Shown: piece by piece, positions 57,295 through 64,000 of the stretch
Numbering within the stretch: position 1 is the first letter of the stretch
Layout of the letters: each line of letters opens with the position of its first letter
DNA from: Thermophilibacter provencensis
GTDB taxonomy: Bacteria; Actinomycetota; Coriobacteriia; Coriobacteriales; Atopobiaceae
Assembly (NCBI RefSeq): GCF_900128445.1
Contig: NZ_LT671417.1
Coordinates: 310,001-374,000 of the forward strand
DNA: 64,000 nucleotides
Direction: 5' to 3'
Position numbers and translations under genes: made by a program
Notes under the pieces: model-generated
Database searches by the model: none
The model's input: the letters and a program-made list of their open reading frames with translations, nothing else
What the model was told of the DNA's origin: nothing

Positions 57295-60171
57295 TTAGGC
57301 CGCAAGTCGCCTGCGGTAGCTGCGCAGCACGGCGACCTCACAGCCGACGAGCACCGCAGCGACCACGACATCCGCCACGATGGCGCCGATCTGCCACCCG
57401 GCCAGGCCCGTCTCGGCCGCACCGTCCTCGTACGCCCAGCTCGAGACCACCGTGTACATGATGTTCTTGCTCGCCTGGCGCATGTAGGCCACCGTAGAGG
57501 CATCGGTCACGTCAGCGGGCACGTTGGGGCCGCCGCCGTAGGTGGAGAGCATCGCGTCCACGCCGTTGGCGAGCGCCGCATCCGCGTTCATGAAGCCGTG
57601 GCCGTTGTTGCGGAAGAAGTCCGTGAGCGCCATGCCTCGGAAGCCCCACTCGTCGCGCAGGACGCCGTTCATGAGCTCGGAGTCCTCGCCCGCCCACCTG
57701 GTGCCGAGGAAGTTCCAGGACACCATGACGGCATTAGCGCCGGCATCCTTCACGGGAATCTCGAAGGCGCGCAGGTAGACCTCGCGCATGGCCTGCTCGT
57801 CGGCCCAGACGCAGACCATCTTGGCGTTGCCGTCGTAAAGGGCGAAGTGCTTGACGTAGGCGTAGACGCCCTTGGACTTGGCACCGCTCACGGCGTGGAC
57901 TGCAATGAGGCCGGACATGGTGCCATCCTCGGAGTAGAACTCATAGTTGCGCGCGCCGAAGGCGGAGCGGTGGATGTTCACGCCGGGGGCGTACCAGCCC
58001 TCGATGCCCATCTCGCGGCACATCTGGCCCATTATCTCGCCGTAGCGATACTGCAAGTCAGGGCTCCACGTCGAGGCAAGCACCACGGGAATGGGCAGGC
58101 CGATGGAGCCCTCGCCGGTGAAGTTCTGGTTGATGGCGGTGGGGCCGTCGGCATCGATGGTCTGAACCTTGCCAACGGAGTCCACGGCGGGCGTCTGGTA
58201 GCCGGACATGGAGATGAGCTCCACCATCTCGTCCACGGTCATCTGGTCGAGGAGCTGGTCCCAGCGCGGATCGTCGTAGTCGGCGTCGCGCAGGTCGGCC
58301 AGGGTAAGGCCGTTCTTCTCGCCGGTCGCGGGCATCTCCGCCGTGGGGTCCAGGTACGTGGTGTAGTCAAAGTTTGAGTTGAGGTGATACTCGGCGCGCT
58401 GCTCGTCCGTCATCTCGGTGCTGGCGGCGGGGGCGCACGCCTCGTCGTAGTTCGCAAAGCCGCCCGCGCGGGAGAGGTACGTCACGTCGCCGGCAATGTC
58501 CTCGAAGCGCGCCTCGGCAGCGGTCGCGTCGTCTTCGCGCGGGTTGGACCCGTCGAAGGCCTCCGTCTCGGCAAGCGAGAAGGACCGGCTGTCCAGCACG
58601 TCATGGCTGTTCGCGCGGATGGAGACCTCGTACTCCCCCGCATCGAGCACGTAGCAGCCGCGGCCGTCCACGTCGAAGGACGCCATGTCCTCGACGTCAA
58701 GCTCGAAGCTGATCGTCTGGGAGTCGCCCGGCTCCAGAAGCTTGGTCTTCTCGTACGCGGCGAGGTTTGCGGCGGCCTTCTCGATGCCTCCGTCAATGTA
58801 GGGCGGGTTGTAGTAGACCTCGACCACGTCCTTGCCGGCCACGTCGCCGGTGTTGGTCACGGTAACGTCAAAGCGCACGGTGTCACCGTCGACCGTCAGG
58901 TCGCTCATGGACTGCTCGAAGGTGGTGTAGGAGAGGCCGTGGCCAAACGGGTACTGGACGGTGGTGTCGTAGTCAAAGTCCATGCGACCAGCCTGGGCCT
59001 CGGCGTAGGCCGTCTCATAGTACTTGTAGCCCACGTAGATGCTCTCCGCGTAGTTGATATAGGCCGGGTAGTACATCTGGGGCACGCCGTTGTTCATGCC
59101 CTCGACGCCCATGTCCTCCATGTTGGTGTAGTCGGCCTTGACGGCGTTGTTCCAGTAGGGTGTCTCGGTGATGTCGTAGACAAAGGTGTCGGGCGTGCGG
59201 CCGGAGGGGTTGACCTCGCCGGTAAGGATCCGCCCGAGCGCGTTGAAGCCGGTGTTGCCGGGACCGGCGGCCCAGATGACGGCACCAATCTGGTCGTAGT
59301 CCTCGACCCAGCCGAGCTCCATCGGGTTGGAGCCGTTGTAGACCACGATGACCTTGTCGAAGTTCTCGCAGACCATCTCGACCATGTTCTTCTCGGTCTG
59401 GGAGAGGCGCAGGAAGTGGTCGCCGGCCTCAAAGTCCGCATACTCGTCGGAGTTGTTGTCGTAGGGGACGGCCGTCATGTCGACAGGCATGTCGTTGTGG
59501 CCCTCGCCCGCCAGGCGGGAGATCACGATGACGGCGGTGTCGGAGTACGAGCGCGCGTTGGCGAGAAGATCGTCCGAGTACGCCTCGACGGTGGGCTGCG
59601 GCAGGTCCCAGCTCTGGGAGAGCTCGCTCACCTCGGGCACCGCGCCAAAGTCCGCGTAGAACTGGCTCAGCTCCTCGTTGTACTCGATTCCGGCATTGAC
59701 GAGGCTGTCCTTGATGGAGACCTTCTCGTAGAGGTCATTGATGCCGCCGGAGCCCACACCGGAGTAGACGGGGTTCTCGGAGGCGTAGCCAAAGAGGTTG
59801 ACCTTCGCGCCCGACGCCAGCGGCAGCGTGGCGCCATCGTTCTCAAGCAGGACAAACCCCTCGCCCGTAATCTCCTCGGTGAGGGCCTGGGCCTCCTCCG
59901 TGGTCTCCTCGGAGACCGTGAGCGCCGGGCTCGTTGCCAGGCCGATGAGCGTGGCCAGGGGGCCGAAGCACATCGCCGTCACCAACGCGGCAACCACGAG
60001 CACGCACGCGATGGCCGCCTGGGCGCGCACGAGGAACCTCTTGGGCTTGGGCTGCCTGCGCGCCACGACCATGGCCACCACCATCGCCACGAGGGCGACG
60101 CCGATGACCACGAGATATGGCACGCACAGAGCGAGGACCGCGTAGACGTCCTCAAGATCGATCTCTAGCAT
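57295..60171 (-). CDS. Membrane-anchored GH3 glycosidase with permuted domain order
   Basis: 958 residues. Two N-terminal membrane helices (about 12-37 and 50-73) precede what is normally the C-terminal half of GH3 enzymes: GEGFVLLENDGATLPLASGA, GAVIWAAGPGNTGFNALGRI and YPFGHGLSYTTFEQSM, then a fibronectin-III-like region (VTVTNTGDVAGKDVVEVYYN). The normal N-terminal TIM barrel comes after, about 640-900: VDEMVELISMSGYQTPAVDS, DGPTAINQNF, YVKHFALYDG, and the nucleophile segment GFRGMALTDFF, where TDF replaces SDW. A last membrane helix ends at RSYRRRLAA. Probably a beta-glycosidase at the outer face. GGAGGAG precedes the ATG. It diverges from the TetR gene over a long dyad. Confidence 0.88.
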   Translation of the reverse strand: MLEIDLEDVYAVLALCVPYLVVIGVALVAMVVAMVVARRQPKPKRFLVRAQAAIACVLVVAALVTAMCFGPLATLIGLATSPALTVSEETTEEAQALTEEITGEGFVLLENDGATLPLASGAKVNLFGYASENPVYSGVGSGGINDLYEKVSIKDSLVNAGIEYNEELSQFYADFGAVPEVSELSQSWDLPQPTVEAYSDDLLANARSYSDTAVIVISRLAGEGHNDMPVDMTAVPYDNNSDEYADFEAGDHFLRLSQTEKNMVEMVCENFDKVIVVYNGSNPMELGWVEDYDQIGAVIWAAGPGNTGFNALGRILTGEVNPSGRTPDTFVYDITETPYWNNAVKADYTNMEDMGVEGMNNGVPQMYYPAYINYAESIYVGYKYYETAYAEAQAGRMDFDYDTTVQYPFGHGLSYTTFEQSMSDLTVDGDTVRFDVTVTNTGDVAGKDVVEVYYNPPYIDGGIEKAAANLAAYEKTKLLEPGDSQTISFELDVEDMASFDVDGRGCYVLDAGEYEVSIRANSHDVLDSRSFSLAETEAFDGSNPREDDATAAEARFEDIAGDVTYLSRAGGFANYDEACAPAASTEMTDEQRAEYHLNSNFDYTTYLDPTAEMPATGEKNGLTLADLRDADYDDPRWDQLLDQMTVDEMVELISMSGYQTPAVDSVGKVQTIDADGPTAINQNFTGEGSIGLPIPVVLASTWSPDLQYRYGEIMGQMCREMGIEGWYAPGVNIHRSAFGARNYEFYSEDGTMSGLIAVHAVSGAKSKGVYAYVKHFALYDGNAKMVCVWADEQAMREVYLRAFEIPVKDAGANAVMVSWNFLGTRWAGEDSELMNGVLRDEWGFRGMALTDFFRNNGHGFMNADAALANGVDAMLSTYGGGPNVPADVTDASTVAYMRQASKNIMYTVVSSWAYEDGAAETGLAGWQIGAIVADVVVAAVLVGCEVAVLRSYRRRLAA

Positions 60172-60252
60172 GACTGCTCTCCTCCGTTCTTCTCATAACG
60201 AGACTGCAATCCCTCTAGGAAGAGGCTACGTCTCCGTCGGAGGGCCCAGTCG

Positions 60253-60302
60253 GACACCTTTGCCGACGCCGTCCGTTTGTTGACGGATTTGCGGAAGGTG
60301 TC
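60253..60302. promoter_or_regulatory. 50-bp dyad operator between GH3 and TetR genes
   Basis: GACACCTT ... GTCCGT and ACGGAT ... AAGGTGTC form an interrupted inverted repeat centred on TTGTTG. Its position between the divergent starts suits binding by the adjacent TetR-family protein. Confidence 0.6.
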
Positions 60303-60343
60303 TCATCTCGGGGATGGCAGACTTGCCTCACGAGGGAGGGGCC

Positions 60344-60958
60344 ATGGCAAAACAGGACGATCGTCGGGCGCGCTTCACGCGCGAGGCGCTCAAGGACGCC
60401 CTTCTTGGGCTGCTTGGCGAGAAGGGCTTCAACGACATAACCGTGGCAGAGCTCTGTCGCCGCGCCAACGTCACGCGTGCCACGTTCTACCGGCACTTCG
60501 GCGGAATCATGGACGTGGTTGACCTGCTCGTGGACGACGCCTTTGACGTGGCGAACAACGTGCGCGGCGAGAGCGCGGGCCTTGCGCTGCTCGAGCGGCT
60601 GGAGGCGGTGGCGGCGCTGAGAAGTCCTGACGAGCTGCGCGACCACGAGAGCCTGCTGCCCACCTGCCAGCGCTTGGCAAATGACGAGAAGTACCTGCCG
60701 ATGCTCACGGACATGGCGCTCGCCGAGCACGTTATCCACCGCATCTACCTCATCGAGCACGACAGCTCGGTGCCCCTCTACATGCTCGCGGGAGGATTGC
60801 GCCGCGAGGAGGCGGAGCTGCTCTTCCAGCGCGACCTCTACGGAGCGTTCTACATGAACCGCGCGATGCACTGGAGGAAGGACGACCTCTGGTACCGCAC
60901 GCAGCTGCACATCAGCCGCGGGATCCTCGGCTCGCTCGAAACCCTCCGCAACCGCTAG
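60344..60958 (+). CDS. TetR/AcrR-family regulator
   Basis: 204 residues. N-terminal HTH: FTREALKDALLGLLGEKGFN, then ITVAELCRRANVTRATFYRH; the C-terminal ligand/dimer region is helical and resembles the TetR_C_33-like (DhaS-type) regulators, ending WYRTQLHISRGILGSLETL. The ATG at 60344 follows GAGGGAGGGG. It probably controls the divergent GH3 gene and perhaps the two-component genes 34 bp downstream. Confidence 0.9.
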   Translation: MAKQDDRRARFTREALKDALLGLLGEKGFNDITVAELCRRANVTRATFYRHFGGIMDVVDLLVDDAFDVANNVRGESAGLALLERLEAVAALRSPDELRDHESLLPTCQRLANDEKYLPMLTDMALAEHVIHRIYLIEHDSSVPLYMLAGGLRREEAELLFQRDLYGAFYMNRAMHWRKDDLWYRTQLHISRGILGSLETLRNR

Positions 60959-60992
60959 ACTGAGGGCGTCAGCCGTGCGAGAGGGAGGTCGC

Positions 60993-61706
60993 ATGTACCG
61001 CGCACTCATCGTGGAGGACGACCCGCAGGCAGCAGAGACGCTGCGCGCCCACCTCGAGCGCTATGCCGCCGAGCGCGGCACGTCCTTCTCGGTGGAGATC
61101 CTCCCGTCCGCACTCGAGTTCCTTGAGGGCACACGCCCCGCCGACGTCGTCTTCATGGACATCGGCCTTCCGGGCGTGAGCGGCATGGAGGCCGCCGAGG
61201 TCATGCGCCAGACCGACGAGCTGACGCCGCTGATCTTTGTGACCGACCTCGCCCAGTACGCGGTGCGCGGCTACCAGGTCGACGCGCTCGACTTCATGGT
61301 CAAGCCCGTGACCTACGAGGACTTTGCCCTGCGCATGGGCCGCGCGATGCGCGTCATGGATCGCAACGCGGGCGGGACGGTGAGCGTCGCCACGGACGAG
61401 GGCCTGCGCGTCATCGCCGAGAAGGACGTTGTCTACGTGGAGATCTTCCGTCATGACCTCTACTGGCACGTCACGGGCTCCGCACAGCCGCTCCACGCTC
61501 GCGGAACGCTCACGAGGGTCGCCGAAGAGCTCGGAGCCGAGCGGTTCTGCCGCGTCTCGGCAAGCCACCTCATCAACATGGGGCAGCTCGCCCTCATCCG
61601 CCCGGGGTCAATCGTCATGAGCGACGGGACCGAGATCGTCATATCCCGGCGTCGCCGACGTGAGGTCCTTGAGACGCTCACCCGCTACGTGGGCGGGAGC
61701 CTCTGA
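60993..61706 (+). CDS. LytTR-family response regulator
   Basis: 237 residues. Receiver domain with YRALIVEDDPQAAETL and phospho-acceptor Asp in VVFMDIGLPGVSG (D56), and FVTDLAQYAVRGYQVDALDF. The C-terminal LytTR DNA-binding domain (about 130-235) includes VVYVEIFRHDLYWHV and RVSASHLINMGQLALIRPGS. GAGAGGGAGG precedes the ATG at 60993. Its stop overlaps the start of the sensor kinase gene by 1 nt. Confidence 0.94.
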   Translation: MYRALIVEDDPQAAETLRAHLERYAAERGTSFSVEILPSALEFLEGTRPADVVFMDIGLPGVSGMEAAEVMRQTDELTPLIFVTDLAQYAVRGYQVDALDFMVKPVTYEDFALRMGRAMRVMDRNAGGTVSVATDEGLRVIAEKDVVYVEIFRHDLYWHVTGSAQPLHARGTLTRVAEELGAERFCRVSASHLINMGQLALIRPGSIVMSDGTEIVISRRRRREVLETLTRYVGGSL

Positions 61707-63061
61707 TGGGCACGACGGCGCTGACCCTTGCCAGGCTCCCCTACGACTTCGTCAGCATCCTCGCCCTCTCGGCGAGAATGGCGGTGGGCATCGCGCTCTT
61801 CTCCTGGCAGCTGCCGCGGCGGGAGGGCTTTGCCCGGCGCGTCGCGGCCATATCGTGCCTCTGGCTGGCAGGCGCGGCGGCATTCGTGGCCGCCGGCCTC
61901 ACCGTGCCCGACCCCGGGCCCGTTGGCTCAGCGTTTCTGCAGCTCACGCTCTTCTCGATGGTTCTTCTCGCCTGCACGGCGAGCGTGTATGCGCTCTTCG
62001 AGGCAAGCGTGTGGGTGGCGCTCTTCTGCTCCACGGCCGGCTATACCGTGCAGAACCTCGCCTCGGGAACCGGCGAGCTGGTCTTTGCGCTGCTCCCGCT
62101 TGTTGGCGTGGACCCGCGCGACCCCATGGTCGCCCTAGTCACGTGGGCGCTCACCGCCGTGGCGGTCTTTGTGCCGTGCCACCTGCTCGTGGGTCGCAAG
62201 ATCAGCAGCGAGGGGCTCGCGCAGGTTGAGGACCGCTCGATGCTCGCCATGATGGCGGTGGTGTCCCTTGTGGTCATCGGGTTTGACCTCACAATCAAGC
62301 TGCTCTTTGAGCAGGGCCTCGGCCTGGGGTTCGTCGTGGTGCTGCGAGTCTTTCACGCGCTCGCATGCGTCTTCACGCTCTCCATGGAGTACGTTCTGCT
62401 CTACCGCCGCCACCTCGAACAGGACATGGCCGCCGCCGAGCACCTGCTTGCCGAGCGCGAGCGCCAGTACCGCATGAGCCGGGAGAACATCGAGGCCATC
62501 AATATCAAATGTCACGACATCAAGCATCAGATTCGCACGCTCGCCGAGAGCGGTCCCTCCGTCGACGCCGGTGTGCTCAGCGACATCGAGCGCGAGGTCA
62601 GCGTCTATGACTCGGCCGTGCAGACGGGGAACGAGGCCCTGGACACCATCCTCACCGAGAAGGGCCTCGTCTGCGAGCAGCGCGGGATAACGCTCACGTG
62701 CACGGCGGACGGCTCGGCGCTCGGGCGAATGGCGCCCGCGGACCTCTATGCGCTCTTTGGCAACGCGCTCGACAACGCCATCGAGGCGGCAGGCGCGATC
62801 GATGACCCGGCCCGACGCTCAATCACGCTCTCCGTGCGCGCCGTCGTGGGCGTGGCGACCGTGCACGTGGAGAACTACGTTGCCATCGCGCCGCGCTTCA
62901 CGGCGGACGGCCTGCCCGAGACGACCAAGGGCGACCGCGCCAACCACGGCTTTGGCACCCGCTCCATGCGCGCCATCGCCGAGCGCTACGGCGGCACGCT
63001 CACCGTGGGCTGCGAGGACGGCGTGTTCCGCCTCGACGTGATGATCCCGCTAGTCGTGTAA
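61706..63061 (+). CDS. GHKL-domain sensor histidine kinase
   Basis: 451 residues. About six membrane helices in the first 230 residues (for example FLQLTLFSMVLLACTASVYA), then a coiled coil and the phosphorylation site NIKCHDIKHQIRTLAES typical of peptide-sensing GHKL kinases (ComD/AgrC/VirS type). The catalytic part has LYALFGNALDNAIEAAG (N box) and NHGFGTRSMRAIAERYGG (G box). Partner of the LytTR regulator. The signal is unknown; no precursor peptide gene is seen nearby. Confidence 0.93.
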   Translation: MGTTALTLARLPYDFVSILALSARMAVGIALFSWQLPRREGFARRVAAISCLWLAGAAAFVAAGLTVPDPGPVGSAFLQLTLFSMVLLACTASVYALFEASVWVALFCSTAGYTVQNLASGTGELVFALLPLVGVDPRDPMVALVTWALTAVAVFVPCHLLVGRKISSEGLAQVEDRSMLAMMAVVSLVVIGFDLTIKLLFEQGLGLGFVVVLRVFHALACVFTLSMEYVLLYRRHLEQDMAAAEHLLAERERQYRMSRENIEAINIKCHDIKHQIRTLAESGPSVDAGVLSDIEREVSVYDSAVQTGNEALDTILTEKGLVCEQRGITLTCTADGSALGRMAPADLYALFGNALDNAIEAAGAIDDPARRSITLSVRAVVGVATVHVENYVAIAPRFTADGLPETTKGDRANHGFGTRSMRAIAERYGGTLTVGCEDGVFRLDVMIPLVV

Positions 63062-63070
63062 GCCGCGCGA

Positions 63071-63140
63071 GGGCGTGCAAAGGGGACAGGCACTTTTGCA
63101 CGCATGCCCGTGCAAAAGTGCCTGTCCCCTTTGCACGCCC
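63071..63140. repeat. REP-like palindrome with 32-bp perfect arms
   Basis: GGGCGTGCAAAGGGGACAGG plus CACTTTTGCACG pairs perfectly with its inverse around a 6-nt loop. It starts 10 bp after the sensor kinase stop. Confidence 0.9.
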
Positions 63141-63154
63141 CCTTCGCACGCCAT

Positions 63155-63185
63155 GGGCGCCGGCCCGCAGTGCGGACCGGCGCCC
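63155..63185 (-). terminator. Hairpin between convergent sensor kinase and second GH3 genes
   Basis: GGGCGCCGGCCCGCA pairs with GCGGACCGGCGCCC with one mismatch; on the plus strand it is followed by AAAA, on the minus strand by CATGG. Confidence 0.5.
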
Positions 63186-63189
63186 AAAA

Positions 63190-63220
63190 CCTGACAGTTG
63201 ACCCTGTCACCTTTGTCAGG
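63190..63220. repeat. Short hairpin relative of the 44-bp inverted repeat
   Basis: CCTGACAGTTGACCCTGTCA then CCTTTGTCAGG: 7-bp outer arms with an internal TGAC...GTCA. It overlaps the GH3 stop codon (63216-63218). Core order matches 8907-8999. Confidence 0.6.
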
Positions 63221-64000
63221 ATTCGCGCTCGGCCTTACGCTTCACGTGGTTGCGCCATCCGGTGAAGCCAATGAGGGCGAGGCCCGCCACGGCCACAACG
63301 TTGACGCCGAGCATGAGCGCCTCGACCTTCTGCATGCCAGGCTTGTAGACGCTGCCGGGCATGGCGCCGTCCATGGCGTTGGAGTTGGCCACGGTATAGA
63401 GCAGGTGGTGGATCGCCTCGCGACCGTAGTGATACTGAGCCGCGTTATTCTCGTCGTACGTCCACCGACTCGTCTGGTCCTGATAGGTGAGCTTGGAGTC
63501 ACCGCCGGCCTCGATCATCTGGTAGGCATCCATGAAGACGCCGGTGTTGGCGTTGTCTGTGATGATGAAGCCGTCAAAGCCCCACTCGTCGCGGACGAGC
63601 TCGGTAAGCAGGGCGTACGAGCCGCCCGTCCACGTGGCGCCAATGCGGTTGAAGCCGGTCATGACGCCCCGACAGGCGCGAACCTGCTTCGTGGCATTGG
63701 AGTAGGTTCCGTCGCCGTTGTCCTCGAGGTAGTTGAGGTCGACGTCGCCCACCTTCATGCACATCTCGAAGGGCTCGAGGTAGATCTCGCGGATGGACTG
63801 CTCGTTGGCCCAGGTGGCAATGGAGAACTGGCCCTCGCGGTCGCCGCGGTGGTTCTCCTGGTCGTTGAGGGCAAAGTGCTTGATCATGGCGTAGACGCCC
63901 TTGGAGGCGGCGCCCTTGACCTCGAGCGAGCCGATCACGCCGGAGAGGAACCCGTCCTCGGAGTAGTACTCGCCGTTGCGGCCGGTGAAGGGCGTGCGGT
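63216..64000 (-). CDS. Second GH3 glycosidase with C-terminal membrane anchor, 5' part beyond window
   Basis: The frame is open to base 64000; 261 residues are visible. TPFTGRNGEYYSEDGFLSGV, SKGVYAMIKHFALNDQENHR and the nucleophile segment GFDGFIITDNANTG belong to the GH3 TIM barrel, and the protein ends with a membrane helix (VNVVAVAGLALIGFTGW) and basic residues. Since the barrel is at the C-terminus, this is the same permuted architecture as the GH3 protein at 57295-60171, to which it is clearly related. The nucleophile motif is TDN. Gene end overlaps a small hairpin. Confidence 0.88.
   Translation of the reverse strand, partial: RTPFTGRNGEYYSEDGFLSGVIGSLEVKGAASKGVYAMIKHFALNDQENHRGDREGQFSIATWANEQSIREIYLEPFEMCMKVGDVDLNYLEDNGDGTYSNATKQVRACRGVMTGFNRIGATWTGGSYALLTELVRDEWGFDGFIITDNANTGVFMDAYQMIEAGGDSKLTYQDQTSRWTYDENNAAQYHYGREAIHHLLYTVANSNAMDGAMPGSVYKPGMQKVEALMLGVNVVAVAGLALIGFTGWRNHVKRKAERES

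Noticed and set aside
63071-63140. Attachment site or integrase target interpretation of the palindromes
   Set aside because: No integrase or phage gene is nearby, and the same core occurs at several unrelated gene ends.

Overview
The window is chromosomal DNA from a high-G+C Gram-positive bacterium. Gene content points to the Coriobacteriia, most likely an Olsenella/Atopobiaceae relative: a tilS-hpt-ftsH block, dnaX-ybaB-recR, a full glycogen operon, a mannose-family PTS, rubrerythrin and no respiratory genes. The lineage is inferred from content and codon style, not from a search. Nearly all DNA is coding, strong AGGAGG-like ribosome sites decide most starts, and most intergenic gaps hold hairpins. 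All four tRNA genes encode their CCA end.

Regions. 1-9.7 kb: PHP-domain protein (cut by the window edge), aminotransferase, winged-helix protein, ftsH-hpt-tilS, metallo-beta-lactamase-fold protein, nagB. 9.0-17.5 kb: rdgB-rph, tRNA-Val, murE, Cof-type phosphatase, iron alcohol dehydrogenase, two paralogous unknown proteins, tRNA-Glu and tRNA-Leu. 17.5-23.3 kb: mazG-ftsB-ppx, a CobW-type metallochaperone, a DUF4160/DUF2442 pair, a zinc alcohol dehydrogenase. 23.5-25.4 kb: a chimeric remnant of two IS3-like elements. 25.6-32.2 kb: a PTS EIIABCD plus SIS-domain sugar operon, its divergent GntR regulator, and a YitT-family protein. 32.5-37.6 kb: mfd and an AAA/DUF4143 ATPase. 37.9-49.7 kb: glycogen operon read leftward as glgB-glgP-glgC-glgD-glgA-(GH13/GH77 fusion). 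49.9-57.1 kb: rubrerythrin, a HAD-Rrf2-MutY-like operon, tRNA-Asp, a membrane protein, recR-ybaB-dnaX. 57.3-64.0 kb: two membrane-anchored GH3 proteins with permuted domain order around a TetR regulator and a LytTR/GHKL two-component pair.

How it fits together: the PTS, NagB, glycogen and GH3 genes describe a saccharolytic fermenter that imports sugars (probably amino-sugar or Amadori-type compounds through the PTS/SIS operon), stores carbon as glycogen and disposes of electrons through alcohol dehydrogenases.

The most unusual content is non-coding. Three intergenic regions hold 'mirror arrays': short units repeated head-to-tail at a fixed period, followed by the same unit repeated in inverse orientation at the same period, so a transcript would fold into one long periodic hairpin. 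Two arrays share a 31-bp unit (25.4 and 32.2 kb); the third uses an unrelated 41-bp unit (17.0-17.3 kb). A separate set of near-perfect REP-like palindromes (core GGGACAGGCACTTTTGCAC and relatives) sits at many gene ends.
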